DNA from: Armigeres subalbatus
Taxonomy: Eukaryota > Arthropoda > Insecta > Diptera > Culicidae
Length of the DNA stretch: 64,000 bases
Direction of reading: 5' to 3'
NCBI RefSeq assembly: GCF_024139115.2
Contig: NC_085140.1
Coordinates: 19,181,357 to 19,245,356, forward strand
Shown here: positions 32,560 to 43,550 of the stretch, piece by piece
Layout of the letters: every line of letters begins with the position of its first letter
Position numbering within the stretch: the first letter of the stretch is position 1
The notes under the pieces: model-generated
Told to the model about the DNA's origin: nothing
Databases searched by the model: none
Seen by the model: only the letters and a program-made list of their open reading frames with translations
Made by a program: the position numbers and the translations under genes

Positions 32560-33000
32560 CAACTAACTTGTTGGTTAATTCGAATGTCGAAATTCAATGG
32601 TTCAATCATGCGTCAAAAATGGAAAGCATTTAAGAAAAATTTTGTATTTTTTTAGGTATAATGCAGCGTGTCGGAGGCCTACATTTTGATTTTCTATTTA
32701 TTTTTAACCACGTAAGCTGAACTGCTACACACAACTTCTGTTTCAAATCTCAGCTCTCGCCACTTCTTCGTTCGTCAACACACGTTATGTCGACAATACA
32801 CCCAATATTTTTTTATACGGTTGGTATTTATTAGTTTCTTTGTTAACACCTATTTTTTTTTGTTTTTTTGTGATTTTTTTGGTGGGATGAACTCATAGTT
32901 GCATTGACGCTAAAGGTCATAATTGACTAAAACCCAACCGTGTAAAAAAAGAATCGGGTGTATCGCCTCGACAATACAATTACTCTCTCTCTCGAGAGAG
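32560..33000. other. AT-rich spacer with (TC/GA)n tract
   Basis: A CTCTCTCTCGAGAGAGAGAG microsatellite palindrome lies at 32982-33004, with a counterpart at 56405-56450. Otherwise nothing recognised. Confidence 0.4.
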
Positions 33001-33052
33001 AGAGTGACCTCACTCAGCGTACACACGGTCAAGCAATTTGACTAACACTGAC

Positions 33053-33175
33053 GTTATTTCTGTACTTTATTTGAGTCACCTGGCCAGAGCTGCAGGACTG
33101 GAACTGGTAGCCTCCATTAGGGGTACTGGTTTGTTGTTGCATCACATATTGGGGAGCTGGAGTCTGATATTGATA
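33053..33175 (-). pseudogene. Truncated middle exon joined to a MITE end
   Basis: Starts at the conserved acceptor (33175) as YQYQTPAPQYVMQQQTSTPNG and continues to IKYRN, where a solitary MITE end (GCGTACACACGGTCAAGC at 33019-33036) takes over. The same junction is present in arm C (56219-56385), so truncation predates the inverted duplication. Confidence 0.6.
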
Positions 33176-33540
33176 CTGGAAATAAAATATCGATAAGAGT
33201 TGAATGAATGATAATAGTCGAATCCGGTACTCAAGTAATTTCATGGTCGCGAGAAAATCAAACTCCAAACTCAAAGGAAGAGGGGATTCTCTTACGTGTT
33301 GAAGTGAGAGCTGCACTCTCAGACTTTTGTCTACCGACTGAGTAAAATGGCATTGCCGTCGTAGTTGTCCCACTTTTAACAAAAATTGAGTAAAATTTTC
33401 TTGGGAAAAAGAGACGGCAATACATTGCTATCCATTCTATCGTCATCTAACATATTGATTAATTCGAATCTTGAAGTTAAATCATGCGTCCAGAATGGAA
33501 AGCATTTAAGGCCAAATCTTTCTCTTATTTTAAAACGTGT

Positions 33541-34589
33541 AATGCAGCGTACACACGGCCAAGCAGTTTGACTTACACTGACTCCACCCCTTAGGGTAAA
33601 ACAGTTCCAAAATGTACCCATGGGACAAAATAACCTTTCTCATAATACCGCCTATATAATCTTCTTTAGAACAATTCTGAACAAATATTACCATTTTAAT
33701 TTAATATTAGTTATTCATTATCGAGCTGCCATGAAAAGATTGAACAAAATCCACTCATTTTATCTAAATTTAGATTTTACAAACAACCATGCGTTCACTA
33801 TCATTTCACATGCAATTGAGTCTTTTTGACTCACCATTCTGGCGTTTTGCCATAGGCCAATTTTTAAAGAATATTTTAAATACGTTATAAAGTTACGAAA
33901 ACCGCGTTGTTTTGAATAGAAGGCCATTGTGCGATGTAACTAGTTCTGTATATTTTGCTTCTGCACGTTGAAATGCTTCGGTATCCTTGTTTATACTGGC
34001 GAAAACATCGTGAAAACCTTAAGGGGTGCATATTGGACCGTTCTCCCCTATTTAGTGAAGCATCCACCGTGTACCACCAACAGCGGTACGAACACTCTAT
34101 TTCTTCGAACGACTATTTCACATATTGTCGGCGTGGCACCAACTTAGAATTCGGAAGTCGGGACTTCCGAACCGAGCTTTCTTCCGAAGTTTTATCTGTC
34201 AAACTAATTGATGCGTTGTTTAGCGCATCTTTAGGCGAATCTAGCGCACTATTTCCGAAGTTGGGAAAGTTGCCTGTATCTGGAGAAAAATCCAACCTCG
34301 GTATAAAAATCGGTCTTATTTTTTTCCGGATAGACAATACAAAGAACCGGAGCGCCAACTTTAATACCAATCATCAAAAAATATATGTGTGCAACTTCAC
34401 TACAAATGCTCAAACATATTTGGCCAACCTTGACTCCGAACCTATATGATTTTTTTTTTCAATCAAGCTGTCAACTGTCGAACGGTTGTTAGAACGACTC
34501 CACACACGGTCAAACAAAAGTAGCAACCGAAGCATTCTCTGGGGCGCTGAGTTAATGTTGGTCCAACGTGTTTGAGCGTGTGTACGCTA
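33541..34589. mobile_element. Composite: GTACACAC MITE with two TA elements nested
   Basis: The outer MITE starts GCAGCGTACACACGGCCAAG, preceded by TAAT, and its body continues in three pieces that match 44068-44470. The inserts are 33594-34048 (ends GGGTAAAACAG and CCGTTCTCCCC, TA both sides) and 34125-34337 (ends TTGTC and GACAA, TA both sides). A truncated relative of the second insert is at about 52500-52690. Confidence 0.65.
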
Positions 34590-34652
34590 CCAGAGGCATG
34601 ACATGATCATCATACCAGACATGATGTATTATTTTTGAGTGTCTTAGACGAA

Positions 34653-34805
34653 ACGTTACAGTTGTTGTTCCAGTTACTTCCACTATATTCAACTTTCTGT
34701 ATCAACAGATACGTATTTCGTTTTATATTTGACTTCTTCTCCATTGTCGATAACAAAACACAAAAAGTTCAATATTGTGGAAGTAAATGGAACAACAATT
34801 GTAAA
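34653..34805. repeat. Foldback with a Penelope-type core
   Basis: Arms TTGTTGTTCCAGTTACTTCC and its inverted partner flank CAACAGATACGTATTTCG, a core like that at 11.2, 51.8 and 63.05 kb but from a different family. The arm C counterpart is 55338-55548. Confidence 0.5.
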
Positions 34806-35120
34806 GTCTTATACCAGACATCTTTACTCAGATAACTGTAAGCATTCAAACTAGCCGTACATGCAACGTGCAACAAGCTTTATAACGGCTCTATTATAGT
34901 CCCACAAAAGAGAAAAATCAATGTATAGTGCTTAGAGTTAAAGGGTATATGTCTTTATTCGTCGTCAGATTTGTATCCATTGATTGAAGGCAATATAGAA
35001 CTACATTATCCACATGACAAGTTCAAGTACTTTTTTTTCAAGGCATACATTTCGAAACCATTTTTGTATTCTTTGAAACTTTGCTAAATTAAACTTGTAC
35101 ATTCATACCTATTTACTTAC

Positions 35121-35169
35121 ATTGATCCCTGGCTGAGAACACTGAATTGTATTTCCTGGGTATAAATAA
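35121..35169 (-). pseudogene. Paralogue B first exon (YLYPGNTIQCSQPGIN)
   Basis: 49 nt between TTTATTTCAG and GTAAGT, phase matching the 1965-2028 exon. It contains no ATG, so translation would depend on an upstream exon that I cannot place. Confidence 0.5.
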
Positions 35170-35253
35170 CTGAAATAAAAATCAAACAAAACAGAATAAA
35201 ATAAAATAAAGGTAAAGATTTTCAATTCCAATTTTTTCCAAGGGGGACTTAAG

Positions 35254-35811
35254 GTAAAAAACCCAGATTAATCCACCTAGCGGTGATGGCGCCTTTCTCG
35301 CGCAAAAGGTAATAAATGTAGCCTTTACGCTTACACCTCGATGATGTACAAGAAAGGCAAAACAGTTACACCGTCTAATGTTATGATAGAAAATTTACAC
35401 TAGTAGACGACAGATGGCGCTGCCAAAAGTTTCTCGAATTTCCTATGTTCGAATTTTGACTTTCGGACAATTTCATAGTACTATGAAACTGAACGAAGAG
35501 CATACTTACGCCTAAATGCGTGCAACACGAGCATCTTTATAGTACGATGAAACTCTTAATGGGAAGCCACGGATAAAATATTCATAGATGAAAGGCATTT
35601 TTCATAACACATTATTGTTCTATGTGACTATGTCTTATCACTATTTTAATATTATCTATTTTTTGCAATTTGCAATTATTATGAAATTCAATAGTGATCA
35701 ACAGCGTTTTAGTCTCTGTCGGATGCAACTTGTTGCAAGAAAATCGGTTAAGAGTTTCTATGTGAAAATTTGGCTAATGTTTTTTATGGCATTTTGTGCA
35801 CACACACACGC

Positions 35812-35843
<32 letters not shown>

Positions 35844-36180
35844 GGACAGACAGACATTTGTTCAGCTAATCGAGCTGAGTCGAATGGTATATAACACTAT
35901 GGGTCTCCGGGACTTCTATCAAAAGTTCGATTTTGGAGTGAAATGATAGCCTTTCGGTACAACTTAGTTGTACGAGAAAGGCAAAACAATGTTTTGCCAG
36001 TAACTCTGAAACGCAATGGTCGATCGGGCCGATAAATAAGCACATACAGTCATTAGCTGAATTCGTCAAGCTGAGTCGATTGGTATATAAAATATGCCAA
36101 TCGCCGAGCCTTCTATCAAAAGCTCAATTTTTGAGTGGTCCTATAGCCTCTCCACTTAGTGTACGAGAAAGGCAAAAATA
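35254..36180. repeat. Dispersed GAGCTGAGTCGATT repeat with (CA)n
   Basis: Begins near CCCAGATTAATCCACC, contains a CA tract (35790-35860), GAGCTGAGTCGAATGGTATA and GGGTCTCCGGGACTT, and ends with GTACGAGAAAGGCAAAA. A second partial 3' unit follows at 36040-36180. Other copies: 54740-54900 (inverted), 59097-59523, 60400-60800 and a fragment at 12.3 kb. Confidence 0.65.
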
Positions 36181-36779
36181 GTTTGGCTAGGTTGAATAGC
36201 AACCAGACGGTAAGGACATATTTTTACAGGGTTCACTGGAATCATTTCTGAGACAAAAAGACATCAATTTTCAAAAATGTTCACTGCTGATATTTGGTAG
36301 TTAAATATTCTAACAATATGGTCTCAAAAGGTAGGCAAGCATGAAGGTAGACCACAGAAATTAAAATTGGAAAGTCTTGAGAAATATGGCTGCTTGCAAG
36401 ACTAAAAAATTATGATATAAAACATAATACAATAAAATATAGTTTTGTGATAATATTCTCCTTAGTTTCAGCTTACAGTTGATTATCCATCACTTAGGAG
36501 TCGTTCGATCTTGCACGGCTTGATCGATCACGTGAATTCAATGTACAACACAGAGTATGAAACACAGAAGACTGACAGAATAGAATACGGGGATATTAAA
36601 CGTCGTTCTTCGCGCAGTGTGGAACGAGCACTGATTGTTGGAAATAAAATCTGTAAAACCAATTCAATGCCTACCGTAATTGAAAGGCACATCTTGGCCG
36701 AGATCATCGGAAATTTATTATCAGATTTGCATACATTGACAGGAATATTTCATGACAGTTGCTTTGTGGGTGATTGAAA

Positions 36780-36920
36780 AGATTGATGCAACTGCTGATT
36801 TGCTTATCTAATCTAATGGTTAGGGGTCTCCAGTTAAACCTGCAAGTAAAGACATTGGATTGCCATTCCGGAGATGGCGAGTTTGATTCTCGGTTCGGTC
36901 TAGGATGTGTATTCATAGTA
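36780..36920 (+). mobile_element. tRNA-like SINE fragment (second SINE family)
   Basis: A TAATGGTTAGGGGTCTCCAG head and B-box-like GAGTTTGATTCTCG suggest a tRNA-derived origin. Copies occur at 53986-54170 (minus) and, as a 3' part, at 51185-51275. The body ends GAATTCCACGGGGCACCCCC in those copies. Confidence 0.45.
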
Positions 36921-36999
36921 AGGGTATGCGATAAGACTCTTTTTGATGATGATGATGGTCCCGCCACATACCCCTACACAGGTTTGATTTATCTTTAAG

Positions 37000-37870
37000 A
37001 TAGTTAATTGAATTTAATTTTACAATTTAATCAGGTTTGCAAAACAAAACAAAAACGATCTGATTACTATTACAGATATAAATGTCATTACTTTCCATTA
37101 CTATCCAGCAGAAATATGAAATGTAAAAAAACTGTTTATTTCATCTACAGATTTTCATAAGTATCAGTAGGGTAAAACGACCTATTATGAAGGGGTTAAG
37201 CGCCACGTCAAAACAATATTTATTTCGAAAACCAAGACTCGCGTTTCATGTTATTACAAGAAACGTTAGCCACTCGAAAGCATCAATAATTGTCAACAAA
37301 ATCAAAACTTGTGTTACCACTCCGTCGATATCAAAAGTTTCGGTATCAACCGCGGAAATAAAACTCTACTAGAGAGCCTATTACTAATCCGCAGAATCAT
37401 TGAAATAGCTGAAAAAGCGCAAGTCTGTACATAAATTTAAAAATCATTCATATCTGCCTTACGCGCGCGAGACTCAATCTTTTGTAAACACAAGAAAAAG
37501 GTCAAATTAAAATTACGTCAATAAAACGTTTATTAACGAAACGAAACGAAACGAAACTCAAAATGTCTTTGTTGATTCGAAACGAAACGAAACGAAATCA
37601 AGGCCCATTTAATTCAAAATTTTACAGACGAAACATAATTTTAATTTTTTTCGCGGATTTTTTACTTATAGAATTGATTTTACATTATGTACGCAATTCT
37701 GATTTCATTTTTTCAAAGTCAAATAACTGCTGGTTATATGGAATTGAGCTAACTCAAAACCAGAAAATTAGTGCATAGATTTTATTTTTAACGGCAAACC
37801 AGACGTGTTGTCGGCAATGCGAGTAAACGGCGCAATTTTTGTTTTAGCTGAAATTTTGTAGATTTCGAAT
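37000..37870. other. AT-rich spacer with a (CGAAA)n microsatellite
   Basis: CGAAACGAAACGAAACGAAA tracts lie at 37537-37557 and 37578-37598. GGGTAAAACGACC near 37172 resembles one end of the TA elements but no partner end was found. No gene seen. Confidence 0.4.
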
Positions 37871-37959
37871 GGTTCGAATGGTATACTACAACCGAGGGCT
37901 TTTGACCAAACTTGATGATGTTTACCTCGCTGTACTCGCCGGTGAATACGATGTATATG
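37870..37959 (+). pseudogene. Non-LTR endonuclease domain, 5' fragment
   Basis: The frame from about 37876 reads VYYNRGLLTKLDDVYLAVL, the start of an APE-type endonuclease as in Jockey/CR1/I-type ORF2. The frame continues without loss at 48040 beyond the errantivirus-like insertion, and the joined target TATG is duplicated. It is the insertion site of the provirus. Confidence 0.7.
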
Positions 37960-38352
37960 AATTATTGCTTTTAACTTTCAAAAGAGATTTTTAAAAAAGA
38001 CAAGGGAATTTCAACTAAAGAACTAAGTACCTCGAACGATCGGAACGGAATGATTTATTGTTGCTAAATTAAAATGAATCAAAGTCCCTACAGCATACAA
38101 AATGCTGACCTAGCTCCTAGCAAGTGTCAGTTGGCCTGAATTCCATCGGTGCTGCGTCGTCTTCGTCGTCGTTGCCACATGTTGCGCTATCAGCAGATTC
38201 GGCTGTGTAACTTGTTGCTAAGTGCCGGGCTTCTGGAAGTTGGGATACAATCCGCTGATGATGAAGGATAATTATGGCTTATGGTAATCGTCTTCACTTA
38301 GATGTTCGATGGCTTTAGATCTATGGTTGAATCTAGATTGTGGTCAATAACT
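37960..38352 (-). repeat. 3' LTR (393 bp)
   Basis: Matches the 5' LTR except for three substitutions. Starts AGTTATTGACCAC on the minus strand and ends CAATAATT. Confidence 0.9.
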
Positions 38353-39994
38353 ACTCCCTCCTTTTGAAGAGAATCGTCTCGATTCGTCGAATGATTTGAC
38401 TTGGCCGGTTTCCTTGATCCTTGGATGTATGAACGAAGTTTACGGGAAAACTTTCGCCAGGCTGTGAAAGCTATGATGCTAATTGCGAATATGAGGCTTA
38501 TGATAGACATTGTGAATGATGAGTATGTCTTCAACTGGTGAGTTGCGGTAAAATCCTCCAAAAGTTTCCTATTTTAATGTTGACTTCTTCGAGACGTAGA
38601 ACTGGCTCGAAGCTACTTTCTGTTATGGAAAGGCCGTCAAGGGGTAGTATCATAGGAGATTCTACTTCAACCATTTAGATATTCTCGAATTTAGATCCAT
38701 TTAGATAAACTGAGCAATTATGAAATTCTACGAGGTATGATCCTGTTAAATTTCGGCTAGATATACCACAAGAAGAGTTTACTTCCATCGATTTGACTTG
38801 TTTTAACACAACCAAATTTCCTGTTACAAGTTTAGTTTCTGAAGGAATGGTGTATTCGGTGAACGAACAATTCGCCGATTGTCCTTGTAGTAGGTTGGGG
38901 ATGCATTCATCCTGGGTAATATCGATCAAATCATCTTGGTTGCATAACTTCCGCTTTTGCACTTGTTTACAGCGTTTTGCTACGATGTAGGTGGACGTGT
39001 TGCTTCTCATGGCTTGGCTGTGACTGATTTGAATAATTTTGTTCCCTACTGGTAATGGTTCGATAATGAAGTTTTCATACAATTGGTTCTCTAGCAACGG
39101 CACTGAAATAGCAAAAGTAATCTTTGTTTGATTATGATAAGCAGATATTTCCAGAAAGTCGTAAATTTCTTCTGAGCTATTTATAATTAAACCTTTTTCT
39201 TCTAACCTTTTTGAAGCGAATTCCAATTCTAGTGATGACAATATGTTTTTCGAGAGAATCTGAAGTTTAGAAAGTTTTATGGCTTCGAAAATATCTTCAA
39301 GATGTGATTTTAAAAAGTCTAGATTTACGTTGATTTTGAACACTTCTTTAATTATAGTGAAATCTGTTGCTAATTTTTTATTCCTAACTGCAATTAAATT
39401 TTTAGTAATTTGATTTTGTTGAATTTCTAACTTCCTAATAATCCTATTGATTCTATCTTGAAATTGAGAGTTTATACGTCTTTGCTCATTATTCTCTGTA
39501 ATTAAATTGCTTGATTTAGAAAATAATTCATCGATAATTTTTGAGATCTTTATGAGATCATTGTCGTCCAAATTTCCAGTAATAACTTTGATTCCTGATC
39601 CTATAAAGTTGAACAATCCTCGTTTGTTACGGGACTTAGGTTGGAGTTCATTGAACAGTTCTAGAGTATTGCTTAACTTTGAGTTTAGAAGATCAGTTAT
39701 TTCTGTGTGGTTTTCAAGAGAGTTCACACCAGCTATATTGGTTTCTAGGTTTCTGAAGATGGGTTCGTACCGTTTTAGGTTAATAACATGGAAAAGTTGA
39801 TGATCACCCTTTTTCAGAAAACTATAACCGTCCTGAAGGGTAAGAAGTCCGGGATTGAGGGCCAGGTTAGTGATTCGGATGATTTGAGAGGATATGGGGT
39901 TTCCGTTCAGGATGATGGTGAGGATGATGATTGTTATGACGTTGTGGTTCCAACGAGTCATTCCTTGTGTTCCTTTTAAGAGTATCCAAAGCAT
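38298..39994 (-). pseudogene. Env-like gene of the errantivirus-like element, broken before its membrane anchor
   Basis: The main frame (39994-38675, 439 residues) has a hydrophobic N-terminal segment (about 18-36), a dibasic furin-type site RNKR at 122-125 followed by a Gly/Phe-rich stretch (GLFNFIGSG) that could be a fusion peptide, coiled-coil-like residues 145-200 and several N-glycosylation sequons. It ends at a stop at 38675-38677. The membrane-spanning segment (SIISLIFAISIIAF) and cytoplasmic tail lie downstream in another frame (38561-38298), separated by the stop and a frameshift. The anchor and tail overlap the LTR. Family: insect errantivirus env of the baculovirus F type, by layout. 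Confidence 0.8.
38353..38366 (-). promoter_or_regulatory. Polypurine tract
   Basis: AAAAGGAGGGAGT on the minus strand directly before the 3' LTR, the usual plus-strand DNA priming site. Confidence 0.75.
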
Positions 39995-40169
39995 AGTCCT
40001 TGCCTAAAAATGGAAAAGAATTAGTATTTGCTTGAAGTTTCTTTTTATTTACTCTATGTGAAATTATCAGAAGAGAGACCGGTTGCTCACTTTCTAATGC
40101 GGCGTAATTTAGATTTGTGTAATTTCCGTCGTTTCGAATCTACGTATGTTTGTTTCCGATCAGTTGCAA

Positions 40170-41045
40170 CTATTGCTGATTTATATTGTCTCCTTGTTTT
40201 GATTTTACGCCTGGTAACTTTTCAAGGACTCTTGAGCCGGGTTCTAAAATCGGGGGTGGTTCTTTATCTGCATTGTGGTAGCTAAGTTGGTTTTTCTGAG
40301 TTTTCGTAATTGCCAAAACAGTTTCATCGTAAATTTTATCTCTGTATTCTACAATAGCGTCAATGTTCAGAGGTCTTTCAACTCCGTCTTTTATTCCGTA
40401 AAATACTTCGCGGGGCTTGAGTTTCGTAGAAGAATGAATAGTGTTGTTGTATAATGAGCAAGCGATGAAGAATTTTTCCTTGTTGGATAATTTTCCATAT
40501 TTATGGCTATTGGTTCTAAAAATTTCGCTAATTGTAGAGTGGAAACGCTCTACGATTCCGTTAACTTGGCTGCAATTTGAAGGTGTGAAATACTGTTGTA
40601 CATTAAGATCAAATAACAGTCCTCTCACCTCAATTGATTTAAGTGCAGGTTCGTTATCTGACACAATCAATTTCGGTGTACCGTACGTTGAGAAATATTT
40701 TAGTAACGCTTTTCTAACATCTGCAATACATCGGGATTTGATTGGAAGCATGGTGCCGAATCTTGATAATTTATCCACTACAGTTAGAAACAGATTTGGT
40801 TGAACTATATAAATGTCTACATGTATAATATCTAGAGGTTGTTTTGGAATTGGGGTTTCGGATAGCTGAATTTTATAGGGGTGTCGTTCATATTTTTGTT
40901 TATTACAAATCTTACAAAGAATAATGTACTTTCTCACCTTTTGTTTGAGATTTGGGAAATAGAGCCGTCTGGAGATGGCGGTTTTATTTTCGAGAATTCC
41001 GCGATGTGCGGTTTCATGCGTATCTGCTATAATCGTATTTTTGCT
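40170..41045 (-). pseudogene. Integrase of the errantivirus-like element
   Basis: The frame 40937-40170 carries a D,D35E core: Asp41 (IIHVD), Asp94 (IVSDN) and Glu130 (NGIVERF), then a basic C-terminal domain. The HHCC zinc finger begins upstream of that frame's first Met (THETAHRG near 41020, CKICNK at about residue 8). The catalytic core itself looks whole, but it is separated from RT/RNase H by a frameshift near 41040. Confidence 0.85.
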
Positions 41046-41996
41046 CTTCGGTTGTTCTTAAATCGGTTAACAACTTTTGAGTAATTAGAACTTTGAACGT
41101 TTTGCATCGGCTAAAGTAATTTTTATATGCTACTTGTAGTGATTGTATAATGTTTTCTGGACAAAGAATGCAGTTAACCTTACCAGGATTCATACAATCT
41201 CTGAATATTCGAATTAACGTTGCCATTCCGAAATTAATTTTAGTAATAGTCCGTCGATGTACTTTAGGAAAGACTTCTTCATAAGTTTCTGAATCTTCGT
41301 TTCCAATTCTCAAAATAATTTGATTATGGAACGCATTCAATGGTTTTTCGGTGCATTTAATGAATTCCGAGGAGTCTGTATCTGCAGAATGAACTGAACT
41401 GGAATCAGAGTCCTCTTCGTTTAAGTTTATTTCGGCGGGAATTCTGGAGAGAGCGTCAGCTACGACATTCTGTTTTCCAGGCCGATATTTTATGTCAAAA
41501 TCGTATGCGGCTAACTGTAACCTCCATTTCACTAGTCTAGTATTTGGTGTTTTAAGATTAAGTGCATACGTAAGAGGTTGGTGGTCAGTATAAAGCATAA
41601 ATTTTTGTCCAAAGAGGTATAGACGAAAGTATCTTGTAGCCCATACTAATGCAATAAGTTCCTTTTCAATAGCGGAGTAATTCTCTTCGCTTTTGTCAAA
41701 GTCCTCGATGCATTTGCCACTGGTCTGTCCTTGCCAATTACTCCTTGGGAAAGGACCGCGCCGATAGCAAAGTTGCTAGCGTCTGTGGTCAGGATAAAAG
41801 GTTTTTCGAGATCAGGGTATTGTAGGATGTCACTTTGCGTTAGAAGTGTCTTACAAAATTCGAATGTTTTTTTGAACAAGGGAGTATGTTCTATATGTTG
41901 GTCCTTACGCAATTGAGCCGTCAAAGGTTTTGTGATTTTGGCGAAATCACGGATGAACCTTCTATAGTACCCTAAAATTCCTAGGAATCCTTTCAA
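41014..41996 (-). pseudogene. RNase H / connection region, frameshifted
   Basis: 41996-41646 contains the RT-RNase H connection (FLGILGYYRRFIRDFAKITK) and TTDASNFAIG. A one-base shift near 41685 moves the rest into another frame, where 41598-41014 has TDHQPL and DALSRIP. The acidic Ser/Asp-rich stretch after DALSR is a linker before integrase. Confidence 0.85.
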
Positions 41997-42128
41997 TTCC
42001 TTTTGAGTTTTAGGTAATGGCCATTTTTTAATTGCCTCTATTTTATTGGGGTTGGGTTTTACTCCTTGATCGGTAACAATGTGTCCGAGAAAGGAAACTT
42101 CTTTACATAAAAATTCACTCTTGTCGAG

Positions 42129-43550
42129 TTAAACCTTTAGATTAACTTTCTCTAGAGCTTTGAAGATCTTTTCCGGATTTTCTATATGCTCCTGTAAAGA
42201 GGTTGAAAAGACGATTATATCGTCCATGTACACTAAACAGCATTTGCCAATAAGCGCTCTCAACACGTTGTTCATAACGCGTTGAAAGGTAGCGGGGGCG
42301 TTTTTTAAACCGAAAGGCATACGGAGATATTCATATAGCCCGTGGTCAACTGAGAAGGCTGTTTTAGGGACATCATTCGGGTGAACCTCTATCTGGTGGA
42401 ACCCAGAGGCAAGGTCCAGTGTGGAAAAATATTGGCATCTTCCGTGTTTATCGAGAAGCGCGGTTACGTTAGGAAGTGGATATTTATCGCCAATTGTTTT
42501 TTCATTGAATTTACGATAGTCCACTACTAAACGCCATTTCTGTTTACCGGAGGCATCGACCTTCTTAGGGACTATCCAGATGGGTGAACACCATGGGGAT
42601 GTGCTAGGCCTAATGATACCTTGGGATAACATTTTCGTTATCTGGTTTTCTACCTCTTGCTTATGGCAATATGGATACCGATAACTTTTAGCATGAGTGG
42701 GGATATCATCACTCGTTGCTATTCTGTGTTTTACGACATTGGTGAAAGTTAGATTATCGCCTTCGACGTAGAAAATATACGGGTATTTTGAAATAAGTTT
42801 TGAAAGTTTGTTTTTCTCCTCCAAACTCAGATGATCCAATCGAAGTTGGTTCCTTAGCCTTGGATCAATCGTGCGGTTATCAAAGTTTAACTGATTACTA
42901 GAATTAAAACTGTTTATCTTTGATTGTGATATTTCCTCAAAATTATTTATTTCAGAAAGCATTTCCAGATTTGGATTGATATTCACGGGAAAGTTACAGC
43001 AATTTTTCAATACGACATTAGCTTTATGACCCTTTGCTGTGTAAATGCCAGGTATGATCATCACATCCTGAGTCAAAGGAAGTGGATATTCAATGTAGAA
43101 GTCTCCGTTATCTAATTTAGTATTCAAAATGGTGGGGATTTCTTCCAAAGCGTTTAAGGTTATTGAGAAAGAATCTGGATATTTTCTGGACATTTGAACA
43201 GAGTAGTCCGGGAATCTTAGAATATTTTCAGAAGTTATTATCTCTGCCTGTAGAGTACGAAGGGACTCGTAGCCTAATAGTCCATCAAAGAATGAATGGA
43301 ACTTGAACAATCTGAATGTAAGTGGGGGTTTGTTTGTGAATACGGATAACTTAGTAGTTTGTGAAATTTCAAATTTTCCATTTACATTGGTGACAGCAGA
43401 GGCATGACAATTTTTAATTTTCGCCGGTTCAATTTTACTTGGATCTACGTAATTTCGATTTGCTCCTGTGTCAATAAGAAATTTCAATGGTCCAGCAGCT
43501 GTATTAACTTCGATGAAGGGTAAAAAATTATTGGGTTCTATGTTTCGGTA
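42129..43550 (-). pseudogene. Protease and reverse transcriptase of the errantivirus-like element
   Basis: The frame 43487-42129 (452 residues from its first Met) has the aspartic protease motif LIDTGAN at residues 4-10 and RT motifs including [35 protein letters not shown] and YMDD at 420-423. A TAA at 42129-42131 ends it within the thumb region, and the same phase continues afterwards. Upstream coding before the first Met overlaps the gag tail in another frame. Confidence 0.9.

Larger units (their letters stand above)
31668..36910. repeat. Inverted segmental duplication, arm B
   Basis: The outer border GACGTTCTATCGCCAATCGA pairs with the inverted sequence ending near 57403. Homology continues with interruptions through the gene exons, the MITE block, the 35 kb repeat and the SINE, to about 36910 (partner 54063). 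Arm B contains a local tandem duplication of the exon-2 region (31.9-32.4 and 33.0-33.6 kb), also seen in arm C, so the tandem duplication came first. Confidence 0.75.

Noticed and set aside
36511..36777. An 88-codon plus-strand frame in duplication arm B as a host gene
   Set aside because: Homologous DNA at 12.9-13.1 kb and in arm C does not keep the frame, so it is probably intronic or spacer.
37172..37195. GGGTAAAACGACC as the end of another TA element
   Set aside because: No inverted partner was found to the right within several kilobases, so no element was called.
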